Source: Atriophallophorus winterbourni (lineage: Eukaryota; Platyhelminthes; Trematoda; Plagiorchiida; Microphallidae). From it: DNA of 64,000 nucleotides. The stretch spans positions 1 through 64,000 of the forward strand of contig JACCGJ010001492.1 of the NCBI GenBank assembly GCA_013407085.1. Reading direction: 5' to 3'. The first letter of the stretch is position 1. The number at the start of each line of letters is the position of its first letter. The position numbers and the translations under genes were made by a program. The notes under the pieces are model-generated. The model searched no databases. It was not told the DNA's origin and was given only the letters and a program-made list of their open reading frames with translations. Positions 1 to 12,692 of this stretch are shown here, piece by piece.

Positions 1-1436
1 TCCATTTTACAAAGGTGGAAATCGCTCCGATGTTTTCAATTACCGACCCGTTACTCTGTTACCAGTGATTTCAATATTACTTGAGCGACTCATTGTTGAC
101 GATCTAATGAAACATTTCGAGAATAATCAGTTGCTTTCGAGGAACCAGCATGGATTCAGACGAAGTTATTCCGGTTTGTCTAATTTACTGGTAACGCTAG
201 ATGATTGGACAAAATCGGTAGATAAAGGACAAGCAATACACGCGTGCTACTTAGATATTTCAAAAGCATTCGATCGTGTTGACCATTCCCTACTACTGCA
301 GAAGCTTGAAAGGCTTGGTATCACTGGAAAGTTGCTGAATTGGATAAATGACTGCCTAACAAATCGCACTAACCATGTACGTGTTGATGGTGCATTATCC
401 AAACCTATTGCAGCAGCTAGCGGAGTTCCCCAAGTCTCAGTCCTTGGTTCGATTCTCTTTCTGGTTTATGTCATGAAATACCGTAAATTGTTCCGATGTA
501 CATTGCGTATTTGCGGACGACATAAAAGCTTTGGCGCATCATTCGTAGTCCAGAAGACTGTCTGCTTTTACAAAAGGTCTTGATACGCTTCACAGCTGGT
601 CGTTGATGAACAAACTGCTTTTTGAACTTCAAACAATGCAGATCATGAATTGGGAATCGAGTAGATTCACATATCACTAGGTTCGCATGTCTTGAAATTG
701 CCGTGAAAAAAGATTTGGTTTCTGGATATGCTCACAGTTTAAAACATCACTTCAAATAACATGCCTTTAAAAAGCAACACGTGTTCTAAATCTATTCAAA
801 CGTGTATTTGTGAAATTTTCGCTCAAGATATTCCCAAGGATCATGAATACATACTTGAGACCAGTCATGGAATACGGTGTGCAGTCAGGGTCTCCGTGGC
901 TCAAGAGGGATGTGGAACTTATGCAGCGAATCTATCACCGCTCAACGAAACTAGTTCTCATCATCCGAAACAAACCATATAAAGAAAGGATAGCTCAACT
1001 GAATCTGTTTGATTTTCCCTATCGACGAATCAGAGGAGACCTTATCTTACTTTACAAAACATTCCATACCCAGAACCATCCCTTACAGGATTTATTCACG
1101 CGAAGGGATACGAGGAATTATCGGACCCATGAATATGTTCTGGTCGTACCCCATTCCCGCCTGAACTGTAGAAGGTATTTTTACTCTGTCCGTGTCTGTT
1201 TTACTTGGAAGAGTTTACCTTCAACCGTTGCTCACGCCACTAGCTTGCATGACTTTAAAACGAAATTAGACAAATTTTTATTGCATTATTCGTTTCCAGA
1301 ACACTTATATACTGTTTAATCTCGTTCTTAATTGTTTATACACTTAAATTTTAATTTTTACCATCCTATGGTTGTTGTTAAGCTTGTTGCTTTTTAGACC
1401 ATTAAAAACCTTGAATTACCTTGAATTACCTTGAAT
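1..1436 (+). mobile_element. CR1/Jockey-like non-LTR retrotransposon, family A copy 1, 5' end outside window, inactivated
   Basis: Remnant of the ORF2 reverse transcriptase of a LINE. The frame from 65 reads the palm motif YLDISKAFDRVDH (about 248-286) and a GVPQ block near 424. The catalytic FADD lies at 510-521 but one frame over, so a frameshift separates the motifs. A second open stretch (810-1319) gives the C-terminal part, including NTYLRPVMEYGVQS and the PYRRIRGDLILLYK block. The 3' end is marked by TTGAATTACC repeats at 1411-1436. The copy at 35.8-37.9 kb is closely similar along its length and in the same orientation. Family assignment to the CR1/Jockey group rests on these motifs and the short 3' tandem repeat. 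The element is not functional as it stands. Confidence 0.9.
1411..1436 (+). repeat. 3'-terminal short tandem repeat of CR1-like element
   Basis: Two full copies and one partial copy of TTGAATTACC follow ATTAAAAACC. CR1-group LINEs typically end in short tandem repeats rather than poly(A). The copy ending at 37938 has a shorter version of the same end. Confidence 0.8.
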
Positions 1437-4196
1437 GGTTGTGTATGGAGCTCATTTCAACTTAATAATACTCTCATAAAACATTCCCCACACGAGCGTA
1501 CATATACGGCTGTACATGGCGTGTCATCGTTTTAGATTTGAGAATCCCACGCTGAGAAAAACACCCACTTAGAGAGCAAACTTTGCTTTCTTACATTAGG
1601 CATGCTTGAATGCATGAAATCACTACCAAAGTGCCGCACAGTTAGTTAAAGCGCGTGGACTAAAATACTGTCAGGTTGCCCAGGCCTGGAGAGATACAAG
1701 AAATAAGAACGAAATGACAGTGAGATTGCAACGTGTTTTCGCACGGTGTCAGCGGCGCAACACAGATGTACTGCACGCATGCAGATCCGTGCCATTAAAT
1801 AATGATCGTACAACGGGCTACTTGATAGGATAATCACGGAGCAATGCGTAGTCAAGCGATCAAACATTTATGATTCGCCGATGCTGTTTTGTTGCTCGTG
1901 CATCCGGTAGCAACACTCCTGGATTAGATAAACTTCTTCAAACATGGAAATATTTCAACAGTATGAATGTATTGCATTCGCTGCTGGACCGCATTGGCAG
2001 CAAGCGTTATGAGCACATAGTGATACATTTTGAAATCAGTACCTATGGTAAGCTCTTGTCCTTTAAAGGTAAAAACGTTCTACTTTCAGTGCAAACTGTC
2101 ATGAACCACAAGCCAGGGCTAGCTGCAGACCAACATAACTTAACTTGCTGGCGGAGGTTTTCGTTTTCCACTAACATAATTTACACAAGTACTTACTCAC
2201 ATAATTATATCGTTATTGTAATATTTGATATTTATATTTTATCTTAGTAAGTTTAACTGGAAACCTTCACAGTTGCACCGGTAGTGTATATTGCTCAAGT
2301 TATTTTGGAAATTAAGCTGTATCCTCTGACTGAATGCCCACATATTCATATACATGTGTATTTACGGTTGCAGACAATGAACGACAGCATAAACATCACT
2401 GCTGGTGGATGGTATATCCGGAGGACTAGAGCTATATGGCAGAAGAAAATAGATGTGCAGGTTGGACGTTGAGCAGAATAAAGAGTCATGCTTAACATTA
2501 GCATAATCCATTCTGGTCAGAAATTACTGGGAGGAAGTGCCGTCAATCAACTTCAATCCAGCCTCAGGTTGGGATTGGCGTACAAAATTTCACCAATTCC
2601 TCGATCAATTTGTGTGAAATTCAAGTGCTTCATTTGACACATATCAAATCGAAGTGCATAATGTTAGAAAAACGCAACATTTGCAAAACAGTTTAGCTAC
2701 GAAACCTATTAAATATCATGGAAAGCAAATGAATGCATCCGTTTGCATGAAGTTTGGCAGGCAACGTTGACACAGAAGCTTCGGCAGATCAAGTTGGCTT
2801 TTATTTGTAAAGCTATGCCCAAAGAATCGCACGTGAACAAAGGTAGAATCAAGCAGGGTTATACTGCTTTCAGCGATCGTTCTTAACACAGCGCGATCTT
2901 TGTCTATGAAATCCCATTGACAACATCATGATTACTTCACTCGGGTGCCATGGCAACCATGCCAAGTTTTACGCCATGAATCGATTGTGATTGACCTTAG
3001 ATTTACACAATCCACAGCAAAAATTTTGTCGATCAACGCTCACGAACGAGGTCAAGGTCAATCCTCTCAGCTGTCCAGCCCCGTGCGATTGCAATGAATT
3101 GTACTTTCTCCTGAACGATTGCTACATTCCAAGTGGAAATTTATCGCGCGATATATGAAATTCCCTGCTTATTTCTCGTAATTTCCTCAATCTTAATTAA
3201 AATGAATCAATAAAGATGCGTTCCAGTTTTAATGCTTATCAAGCCACTGGGCTGGTGTTTATCCCCGTGTTCTTTTGGACAAAACTCTGCAGGACTGGTC
3301 GGGTGCATTCATTTTTCCAGTTGGTACCAGTTTTGCACCAAAGTACAGCGGATATCTGGGTTGAGCACTTTTCCGGAAATTTGCCGCCGCGTTGGTATTC
3401 GAACCGAGCCAACCGAATGTTTTATCCACTGTATCATTTCATTTATGAATCAAAAATTGCGTCTACACAATTCACGTCATTGTGAAACAGGTAACACCGA
3501 GTCACAGAATGAATGAAGAGCAATGCGAATTTTAGCATTGATCATGCCTAAACGTAACTTCAAATCGAGTTCTACTGTTTGATTGTACCGAATCAATCAA
3601 GCTCAAATTCCCATGGCGTGTTTATCACCTGTGGTTAGCTCGCCAGTGCGTTAGATCGACTGGCAGCCTAATCGTTGGTGAGAAACTGGTCCTAAACCTA
3701 AGGAAAATGCATGGAACTAAGTTTTAGGAATCTACATGATGCTATGCTTTCTGTAGTAATCTTTAGCGATCTAAAGTTAAACCCACAACTCTCACAAGAC
3801 TTTCAATGCAACGCAATGTCCATTTTTTCGAAATTTTTTTTATAGTTTTCCACTTTATTTTCTGCAGATTACATCATCTTCCATAACATCCATCTGTGAC
3901 GCTTCTTGAAATTCCTTCTAATCTTTTTCTTATCTATAATTATTGTACGTTGAATCACGTGCAGTTTTGAATTCGTGTTAGGATAATTGAGGAACTACGT
4001 TTGCATACCGCCTTGTTTCATGTGAGTGACTCATCATTTTTATTGACACGTCTCAACTAGTTTACCAAGATATAGTCAAATGCCGGTCTACATAAAATGC
4101 GGTGTAAACCGCGAATATTAGCCTCTAGGACTTTTCTCGATCAACGTTTATTCATCCTGCTTGACTTTAGGTAGCCCTATTAAGCAATTGAGGTCG
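1437..4196. other. No recognisable gene
   Basis: I see no conserved coding region, RNA gene or clear repeat here. Short open frames at 1870-2247, 3216-3516 and elsewhere have no recognisable motif and are no longer than expected by chance in this composition. Confidence 0.5.
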
Positions 4197-5095
4197 AACT
4201 ATGTTGTTGACCTACATCGGTCGATGTCGACCATTTATGCATATCACAATCGCATGATTTTTTTCATGCTGCATAAATTTTCCAATGACTAAACAGTCCG
4301 AGTGGTGAGTGACAATCTCACCGGAAGCGCTCACAGCGAAAGGCAGTACTCGGCTGATCGGTGTCAGTTGAACGCCAGCGGCGTGATCGGCGTTCAGCAG
4401 CCAAGAGCTGTATCAGCTAGTTCCCAGCATGTAGACGACGCTTTTCGCAATTCCTCCAATGTGAGCGGTAAAGAGCAAGTTCTTTCCAACTCGCGGGGTC
4501 AATGCCGAGATATTTCATATCTCTTTTGCAAACGTCTTTGTACCGCAAGTGCGGTCTGCCCAATGGTCGACTTCCTGATTTCAACTCACCATAGAGTAGA
4601 TCTTTCGGAATACGACCATTTTCCATTCTGTAGACGTGGCCAAGCCACAATTAGCGGCGTTGCCGTAGTAGGGTGAACATTCTGTGTAGACCAACTTTTG
4701 AAATCACTTCAGCATTAGCCTATTTGTCCATCCACAATATGTTCAAAATACGACGGATTCTTCGTAGATGGAAAGCATTCAGTTTCCGTTCGTGTCTTGC
4801 GTGGGTGGCCCAGGTTTCACTGCCGTACAGTAAAGCATTTAGTACGCACGCACTCTATACCATGATCTCTGTCTTTACAGTCAACTTGCGGTGACCCCAA
4901 ATACGAGAGTTCAATCGGGACAAAATGACAGCTGCTCTGTCAACCCCCTTATCAATCTCGGTGTCTAGCGTGAGGTTATCCGAAATGGTTGAATCAAGGT
5001 ATGTGAAATGATGTACAGGTTCAACATCGATGATTGGAGGCGATACAATCCATTGACCGAGGACTTTGGTCTTGCTCTTGCTGATTGTTTCATCG
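4197..5095 (-). mobile_element. RTE-like LINE, C-terminal half of ORF2 plus 3' end, inactivated
   Basis: Read on the minus strand, the region gives the conserved C-terminal part of an RTE-type endonuclease/reverse transcriptase. A block KTKVLGQ near 5080 is followed by SRIWGHRKLTVKTEIMVYR and LLYGSETW. Then comes the WLGHVYRMENGRIPKDLLYG stretch (4417-4650) and GRPHLRYKDVCKRDMK. The end matches other copies here: the sequence coding LAAERRSRR, a putative terminal zinc finger, then a GGTCGACATCGACCGA stretch and a CAACAA-type tail near 4197-4205. Stops and frameshifts break the frame, and the 5' part, including the catalytic palm, is missing. Related copies: 12.9, 29.6, 49.5-51.2, 54.4 and 58.3 kb. 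Confidence 0.85.
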
Positions 5096-6646
5096 CGACG
5101 AAAATCAGTTCATTAATTACTGGAGGTGTGAACTATATTATTTCCCAAATTTTCTTCTCAGCATGTACTATTTGATGAGTTCAAAGATCAAATTTTATAA
5201 ATTTTCTTATACAGCGCTTTAGTTAGTCTCAGACATTCATCTTCGTTCTGTCGGATTTATGCAACTAGATCGCCGCTCGGGTCACACCGTGGTCCATAAT
5301 TGGTTGCCATGACAGTCCGTGAGAATCTCTTTTACTTGTCCGATTGATTTAGGCCATTGATGCGTCCCTGTTTAAAGGCGTTATTCACTCATTAAGGAAG
5401 GCAGCGTCGCAATGGAGATTTGTTATCGGTGACCCTAACTAGCTGTTTCAATCAATGAACTTAAAATGTTACAATAATTTCGGTGAAAGTGTAAACGATA
5501 GAGCACTCAGAACCGGTGGTAAATCCAAATATGTTTTCGGTTATTGTAATTTTAGCTTGACGATCATTCATCCAATGATCGTCAATGTCAACTGTAATTA
5601 AAAACAACTTCCATGTATAAAGTTAATTCCTCAGTTTAACACTGTTTCAAGGCATTTTGAAACTGAGCTTGTCGTTTTCAATTGGTGAGTTAATCGTATG
5701 AACCGCTAGTGGAATGTGAGACTAAAAAACCTGTCTAGATTCCAACTGTTTTCAAATGGCTTGCTTTGAAGTAGACCCATTGTAAATGACGAGTGGAAAG
5801 CTAGTGAAATCCCGTGAGACCGGTCATGGGTGTTTGCGTTGGAACTACATATAAATGAGTATTTTGTTACTAGTAAAATCTATCTCCGTTGATTCGAAGC
5901 TTCGCTGTAAGTGTACCCCAATCTCGACATTCACATTGCTAATGGAGGAAAAAGCATTGCTGATGCCGAAAACAACATCAACACACGTTACAGTTCAATG
6001 TCGTTAAAACTGGTTGAGTTTGATATAAAAATCATAAATATTATCGATGTCGCTTCAAGAGTAAATAATATTTTATTCGTCACCGAAAAGTGGACTTTTG
6101 CAAAATCATTAATCTGTGATTTTGTGCCCTATAGTTTTATCGAATAAGGTGTTTGCTTAGGCAAAAAATGATGAATAGATGACCCAGCTTAACATCCGTG
6201 TGAATCTATCTTTGAATATGGAGGTTGGTTGGTTACTGATGCACTCAAAATTTCATCTTTAACCGTTTTAGCATTATCAAAGGTCATGCACGCTGAGCAT
6301 TTCTCGCCACCCGGATAAGGCAAACAGAGACAAATTAATTCGTAGGTGTTTGTGAATCATACATGAGCACGAGAAATGTTGCTTATTTTAATCATTTTAA
6401 TTGTCATTTAATATCTTCGAGCGCATTAATACTGGCGGAGATAAATTCTGGCGACACAAGGTTGATTGTCATAAGTGATTGCTCTGTTAACACACCACTA
6501 ATTATGAGTAAATTAGGTAGATTCTGAAGAGCGGGTTTCTTTGTTATTCGGGGCATAATTTGCTCCAGTATTACCCTCAACTACGAGCACACAACAGTGA
6601 AATGTCAATAAATTATACATTTAAACAATTTGTCAGTCGACGCATC
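5096..6646. other. No recognisable gene
   Basis: AT-rich sequence without coding motifs or a repeat that I can place. The open frame at 5911-6147 carries no recognisable domain. Confidence 0.5.
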
Positions 6647-6718
6647 GCCGTGGTAGTCTAGTGGTTAGGACATTGCGTTGTGGCCGCAAGAACCCAGGTT
6701 CGAATCCTGGTCACGGCA
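6647..6718 (+). tRNA. tRNA-His (anticodon GTG)
   Basis: The sequence folds as a complete cloverleaf. The acceptor strands 6647-6653 and 6711-6717 pair over 7 bp (one G-T), with discriminator A at 6718. The D arm contains the A-box TAGTCTAGTGG. The anticodon stem 6673-6677/6685-6689 encloses the loop TTGTGGC with anticodon GTG at 6680-6682. The T arm contains the B-box GGTTCGAATCC. There is no intron and no encoded CCA. A T-run follows. It looks like a functional single nuclear gene rather than a SINE head, because no extra sequence or tail is attached. Confidence 0.95.
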
Positions 6719-6721
6719 GCC

Positions 6722-6726
6722 TTTTT
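6722..6726 (+). terminator. RNA polymerase III T-run terminator of tRNA-His
   Basis: Five consecutive T residues begin three bases after the discriminator base. A second T5 run follows within 15 bp as a possible backup. Confidence 0.8.
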
Positions 6727-7239
6727 AAAAATTTTTGTAATTGTGCGTAGTACATTCATTCGCCGCAAATTTCAATAAATGATCACCCATATATCATTAG
6801 CTGATCTTTACATCGTTAATCTGTGTGTTGTTGAAATTCTTGTGAATTGTTCACTGCACTGTTAAGTGCACGTGATGTGAGCAACACATTACTTTAATCA
6901 TTTCAGTTTTTCAATCAACTCACATTCCGGACTAGATGAAACAGAAAAAAGCTTTGTTTCTTTGACCAAATTTTCAGCAAATATTAATTTAACCACACAA
7001 ATATCCAGAATACAATGTTCGAACTGAAGTTAAAATTTATTGTTCTATGGAAATCTTCGCATTGCAAGTCAAATTTTCAATTCCGAAAATGCTTCAAATT
7101 GGTAATAACTTCCATCATCAGTATATGTATCACAAACACTGAGTTTCTTCAACCATGTATCAGTCAGCGGATCATAGCAATCGTCAGCTTCCGCAAACTA
7201 TGAGAATCCTGCTTGGATATTACGTAACGGAACTTCAAC
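6727..7239. other. No recognisable gene
   Basis: AT-rich spacer between the tRNA and a LINE end; nothing identifiable. Confidence 0.5.
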
Positions 7240-7572
7240 TATTCTTTTCGGTATCCACGGTCTCCAGAACTAGAGGTCATTCGTTGAAGTTGCAGAAGCG
7301 CCGAACGGAACACCTGAAGCCATCGTTTACTCTGTCGACCAGAGTGGTCAATATTTGGAATGCACTCTCCGCTGATGCAATCGGGGCAGTCACCGAAGAG
7401 CAGTTTAAACGCATATTGGACGGTGAACTTCCCGCTATCCTGCGCGATTCGCCTACTCTTCCAGCTCAGTAACTCCTCGTGAGGAATCTACGCTGAGATA
7501 GCAGAGACCCGGGGGGTGAAGCGGCTTTCACGGACTGTAGTCCTCCTGCCGTCTATTCAGAAGAAGAAGAAG
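7240..7572 (+). mobile_element. 3' end of a non-LTR retrotransposon (separate family), truncated
   Basis: The frame ending at 7472 reads FTLSTRVVNIWNALSADAIG and EEQFKRILD, the typical C-terminus of a LINE reverse-transcriptase ORF (a WNxLP-like block followed by a FK.LD helix). After the stop comes a short GC-richer 3' untranslated part and an AAG microsatellite at about 7558-7572 that looks like the element's tail. The 5' part is missing. No second copy of this family is evident in the window. Confidence 0.7.
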
Positions 7573-8030
7573 TTCGCGGTACAGCAGTAGTACAGCAGTG
7601 CTGCGGCAGTTCACACTCGAACAACCAAAGTCATTGTCTTATGAGAGCGAGGCATCAACCGTGCGCGCAAGACGCGGAGGTGTTGCGTATGATCAACCTG
7701 CAGTATTATTTGACCATTGCATATTTTGGGAGCTGAAAGTGATCTGTAGGAACTGTTTTCCTTTGAAATAATTCCTTAATACGTAAGTTTTTAGACTTGA
7801 ACGTTTCCCATCGTGATGTTGTGTGTCGTTTTGTTTGAATCAATTTAACACACTCGCGCGAACTTTGACAAATCCACGTGGAGATGTATCACAAATTACA
7901 AGGTTTCGGATTGTTAATCTCGATTCTATCTTCTTTGTAGGTAAACTACATTGCTCTGTTTTATATCGAACGAGCAATGCGAGTGAGAAAAACATACGAT
8001 AGACAAATAGTAATTGTTCAATAGTTCAAT
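7573..8030. other. No recognisable gene
   Basis: No coding motif or repeat seen between two LINE ends. Confidence 0.5.
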
Positions 8031-9300
8031 AATTTATTACGGTATAAGAAGCTAATAGCTTGTACAAACCGCTGGGTAGATTGAGCGGTAGATCGAACAA
8101 GCAAAGAAAGAAGTGTTTGAGGTTCCAAAGACTTATAGCGAGCCGTATTCGCGTTTAGCATGTACCATCAATGGATTTTTGTGGCATTTGGACAGGTAGG
8201 GCGTCAACCCGGGACACAGCTACCCACCACATACTCCGGACTTCCGATACTCGGATCTGGAAGAGCAATAAAATTGGCAAAGAGTTAGCGGGGTTTTGAC
8301 GAAATGCCAATGACACAGAAAGAGAACTTACCGTTGCCACGAGCTAGTGAGTTTGAAAAAATACGGTATGGTTTGTGAAAAAATTGAAATAGTGTTCACG
8401 CGGTACATGTGACTTATGAATGGGAGATATCATGGAGGTGGAAATCGAGGAGAACTTTGAAGGAATCAAAAGAAGCGGCTTCAAAAAGCGTGTCTGGGAG
8501 AGTGTTCCACTGACTGCCAACTCTCACAGAGTAAAAGTTGTGTCGACATTCAAGCCTGCTCTGTTGATGCAACCGTTTGAGCTCATGTCCTCGTATGTTA
8601 GTGCTCGGAGAGGGAACGAATAGGGAGTTGCATGGATGGTAGGGGTCAGTCAAGATCCGGTGGGTAAGTAACATGTCGCCACGGTGAAGACGGTAGGTAA
8701 CGGAGAATATATCTAAACAGCGTAAGCTTTCCTTATAAGACATGTTGTGCATACCACGAACAAGCTTCGTTGCACTTCGTTGGGCTTTTTCGAGAAGGGA
8801 CACATCTTTACATAGCCAAGGCTGCCAAGAATGTATCACGTATTCCAAGTGTGGACGGATGTAGACATTCAGCAGTGTCGGGAAGAGAAACCGGGCGAAC
8901 ATACCTAAAGCGCGGCGAAGTAAGCCAATGTTGCGGTTGACTACAGCTGCGGCTCGTTTGCATTGAGTGGTGCAACCAAGATCATGCTGGCTGATGATAC
9001 CAAGATCCTTTTCTTGTCGAACACTCTGATGTACTGTTGTACCCAAACTGTAAGCCACAGGAGCTGAGTGTCCGATGGTGAGAACTCTGCAGTTCAAGGT
9101 GTTGAATGGGAGATGACTCATGAAAGACCAGCTGTGCAAACGATCTTAGTCATCTTGTAGGACGTGTGAATCCCTTGGCGATTTGAGTGAGCGCCAGATT
9201 TTGACATCGTCCGCAAATAGAAGGAACGGCGATTCAATGTTCTGACGAATATTATTGATTAAAATGATAAAGCAACGCGAATCATTCACAGGAGTAAGTA
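8031..9300 (-). mobile_element. CR1/Jockey-like LINE, family D: RT C-terminal half and 3' UTR, one in-frame stop
   Basis: On the minus strand one frame stays open from about 9298 to 8414 apart from a single TAA at 9146-9148. It reads CFIILINNI, then the catalytic box LLFADDVKIWRSL (FADD at 9206-9217). After the stop it continues for 241 codons through NVYIRPHLEYVIHSWQPWL, YRLHRGDMLLTHRIL, FYSVRVGSQWNTLPD and FDSFKVLLDFH. A roughly 380-base 3' UTR follows, ending near 8031 in CTTCTTATACCGTAATAA. The upstream half (endonuclease, fingers, first palm motifs) is absent. It is the best-preserved reverse-transcriptase segment in the window, so a relatively young 5'-truncated insertion. Confidence 0.88.
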
Positions 9301-9540
9301 AGCCTGTATTTCCTTACAGATTATATATACACGTATTAAATCTACATTCTATGATACTCGAAGTATATACGTAGAATAATTCATGCTTAGCACATCAGCT
9401 TACCACTACTGTCAGCACAGGCCACATATCATTACTGTAGCGGAATCCTGGTTAACAGTTGATTACACTGTCATGGTATGTCCACTCCAATTTTACACGC
9501 CTTTCTGAAGTAACAGAGTAGTTTCTTAGTCTGTGGATTT

Positions 9541-9775
9541 TGCTCAATAGTCCAATCCTATATTACGGTGTAAGAAGCAATAAAGGCTTTTAAAAACTAC
9601 GGGTAGACATGTACAGTGGATCATAAAAGTAAAGTTCAGTGAAGGATGGGATTCCATGGCATTCTAGCGAGTCACATTCGCGTTCAGCCTACACTGCGTT
9701 CACTGGATTTTTGTGGCAAATTAGCAAGGCTACCCACCATATCATCCGGAGCAGGACACATCCGCCAGAGCTGTG
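9541..9775 (-). mobile_element. Family D LINE, 3' UTR-only fragment
   Basis: This segment resembles 8031-8240 in order and orientation. Both share the CTTCTTAC(A)CCGTAATA-type end, a CACTGGATTTTTGTGGCA-like stretch and a GCTACCCACCA stretch ending in TCCGGA. No reverse-transcriptase coding sequence remains, so it is a severely 5'-truncated second insertion just upstream of the longer copy. Confidence 0.7.
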
Positions 9776-10489
9776 TACTTGAGTGATCACCTGGAAAGAT
9801 TTCAACATGCTAGTTGTCGATGCTTCCATTGGCATTCACAATAAAACTTTCGGCGGTGTCCAATTTAAAAGTCTGCGATCGAAAGCGTGAGCCAATTCGG
9901 TAAACTTGTAACGCATCATCCACCGGGGATATCACTACTAACAGCGTTGGCCTTCTGATGATTGTACCCAATAAATCAGAGCACAATTCTCAACCTATAA
10001 TGAGATACAAATCCAACGTAGCCACACAGCAGAACTGTCGTAAAGCAGAACGCGTGAGCGGCGTGAAGAATATACTTAAATGATGTACGCATTTGCATGT
10101 ATGCATTATAACAAAACAACAACGAAGTACATACGATAACGCAAAGAAAATTTACTAGTTTAGCTTAATTTGAATCGAAACTTGACTAAGTGAGAGCTAA
10201 CCCTGAAATAACCCCCACCTATCGACAAATCATTTTTCTGCCTTATTGAACGTGTTACTTAGCAATGGAATCCCATTGAAGTACATGACAATTACAAACG
10301 ACTTATACGCTCATTCATTAAGGAGAATTAGGGCGTACGGCAGCCTTTTAACGCCATTCAACACCACTGTAGGTGTAAGACGGGAGTTGTTTAATGTTCT
10401 CGTTCTTGTTCAGCTTTACCATCAAGGATCTCCCACGGTGCGCTTTTAGTTTTTTCTCCACATTGAGCTCCTTCCAGGTGGACGTGGTA
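9776..10489. other. No recognisable gene
   Basis: Only short open frames without motifs. The last 200 bases may belong to the upstream part of the following LINE copy, but I cannot show it. Confidence 0.45.
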
Positions 10490-11235
10490 TGGGCTGGATC
10501 ATACTTATGAAATCACCTTACTGAGTGAAGACCCAACACTCAACCAACAGAACTGGGATCTGATAGCAACCGAGTCATTCAATTATGGGTTAAATATTTC
10601 ACTGAGTAAGTGTAAAGTGCTCTTTCAGGAATGGCCAGGGGAACAGCCATATTGAAGTGTTAAAGCGACTGTTATGTTTTTACATCTCAGTAGCCTCAGT
10701 GAGTTCATGTGGGTGATTCGGGGTCTAAACGAGTCTACATACCGAATAATCCATACGCCCTCCCATCTACAGAGACACCACTTTGAAATTGGTTCCAATC
10801 TCCCGACCCGCAGTCGCAATCTGACCCTTCAAATCCCACATTCCCTATTTAAATGTAGCCGCAAATATTGCGCAGTTCGTGTATGCTTGTAGTAGAACAG
10901 CTTGCCGCCAGAAATTGTTTTTCCATCAAACGAAATGATCTTCAAACAAACATGAAGATCTTTTATGTTGAATAATAATGTGTTGCCCCCAGTTTGCTGA
11001 AATCCTTTAGTGTTTCCTTCTTACACCACATACTTGGAAAAAACAAATTACTCAAACATATATTTCCTGTCGAAATTCAATCTGTCCATGTCACAGTTGG
11101 AATTATTTTTGCTCCTTCCTTGACGCACACGGACGCAAACATTAAAGTAACGATTTGCTTAACTTTTATACGTATATACTATGGTATTGTACAGCTATTT
11201 GCTTTTTTCACCATAAATCTTGAATCTTGCTGGGA
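10490..11235 (+). mobile_element. CR1-like LINE, family B copy 1, 3' end, heavily mutated
   Basis: A degraded RT C-terminal region (LSEDPTLNQQ and ISLSKCKVL in one frame) is followed by PQSQSDPSNPTFPI and NCFSIKRNDLQTNMKIFYVE in others. This matches, block by block, the minus-strand copy at 32222-33515. The 3' UTR homology continues through AGTGTTTCCTTCTTACACC to the end CACCATAAATCTTGAATCTT near 11211-11235. Many frameshifts; a pseudogene. Confidence 0.8.
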
Positions 11236-11629
11236 GCCAATTGGAACAATTGAGGAATCCAGAACTCAGAACTCAGAATGTTTCACGATAGAAAAGCAAC
11301 AAGCTTAACAAAAACTACAAGATGACGATGTACATGGAACAAAAGCCATAATCTTTTCAGTATCAATAGGGGTAATCGCATACCGTAGGGTTTGTCATCT
11401 ATTGATTGAGCTTTACAGCGAAAATCACAACCGATTCCGAACGTATGTTTTATCCGGGCAAGGTGTTCCAAGTGAAACAAATTCTAACCGAGTAAGGTCC
11501 TGCGGCTTTAGTAAATGTATGAGGGGATGATTTTCTGTGTGCATAATTTTAATGGTAACATAAAATCATGTAATTTTAGTTTTGATGTTCTCTCTTTGAA
11601 AGTCGAATTTTGTAACAGGAGACCAACTT
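11236..11629. other. No recognisable gene
   Basis: Nothing identifiable between two oppositely oriented LINE fragments. Confidence 0.45.
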
Positions 11630-12435
11630 GGTCGCTCGATGATAAACTCACTCAAGTAGTTCAATATTCTTCTTCGGCCATGGTGCCCCGGCTTGGATTG
11701 AATATTCCATAACAGGACGTACATATGTATTAAGTAACCGGGGTAAAATTTCTGGCGTGAAACTCCTCAATATCCATTTTAGCGGACCCAAATTATTGCA
11801 TGCTTTATTATACACTCTATGAAAATACTGTTCTAACTTGTGTTTACGCGGCACCCAAAGACCAAGATTATGTTTTTAAGCGGTAACCCAAACCAGAACT
11901 TGCATGCCAAGCCGATACATACGGTGCAGGGATTTACCAAGACGCAGCACTTTACATTTTGCAGGACAAAAGTGCAAATCTTTTATCCGTGATCAACGGT
12001 ATACAGTGCACTAATCCCGTTGTAATGCAATGCACTCGTGAATGGACCCAAAACGCTTTAAAATTTTAATAACATCGGCAGACAGTATCAAATGACACCT
12101 TCCATTCCATCCTCCACTGCATTATTCATATAGATAAAAAGGAGAGCTTCATACACTGAGCCTTGCGAATTCCACTCGTGAAGTCTCTCCTCCTGGAAAG
12201 TATGCTGTCATAACAAATTTTAACATGTCTCAGTCCCTTATCCAATTCAGCAACATTCTCGTTATTCCATAAGCTTCGAGTTTTGGCTTAAATGCTCATG
12301 GTTGACTCGATCGAAAGACTTGGAAATATCTGAAGTGATTTCAAACACTCACTGGAAGACATAAACTGTGCTTGATTGAGTCCGTGCCTTGGACTCACTA
12401 CTGCGTATGCCGAGTGGTATATGAGCTCTGATATA
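11630..12435 (-). mobile_element. CR1-like LINE, family E, RT domain fragment with many stops
   Basis: Minus-strand translation gives, in order and across several frames: DISKSFDRVNHEHL near 12330, SQGSVYEALLFIYMNN near 12160, LSADVIKILKRFGS near 12075 (a mutated FADD box), FCPAKCKVLRLGK near 11960, and then the open stretch 11648-11854 with LLNTYVRPVMEYSIQAGAPW. These are the ordered palm motifs of a LINE reverse transcriptase. The catalytic aspartates are partly lost and no 3' tail was recognised, so the copy is old and truncated at both ends. Confidence 0.8.
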
Positions 12436-12524
12436 CTAACATTTATTCAGGTAGCTTAAGCCTCGTTTGCACGGCGGGCATTAATGATTAGTAATTTGTC
12501 ATGATTTATTAAGGCCACTATATT

Positions 12525-12692
12525 AGAGGACAAAAATTTGTCCAAATTCGCATGAAAAGTTAACGAACACAACTCGCATTTGCCTTGACGAGATCTCGGT
12601 CTTGACAGTTTGTAGTATTGACTAGCTTCAGCGTCGGATATACTAAGGCTCCCATTGTCGGACATTGCTATATGACCTCGGCGACGAAGGCT
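12525..12692. repeat. Dispersed repeat of about 165 bp, copy 1
   Basis: The segment from TTTGTCCAAATTCGCATG to GACCTCGGCGACGA is nearly identical to 16768-16933 in the same orientation. It is noticeably GC-richer than its surroundings and carries no recognisable motif. In both places it lies beside broken CR1-like sequence, so it may be a 5' or internal part of such an element. Confidence 0.8.
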
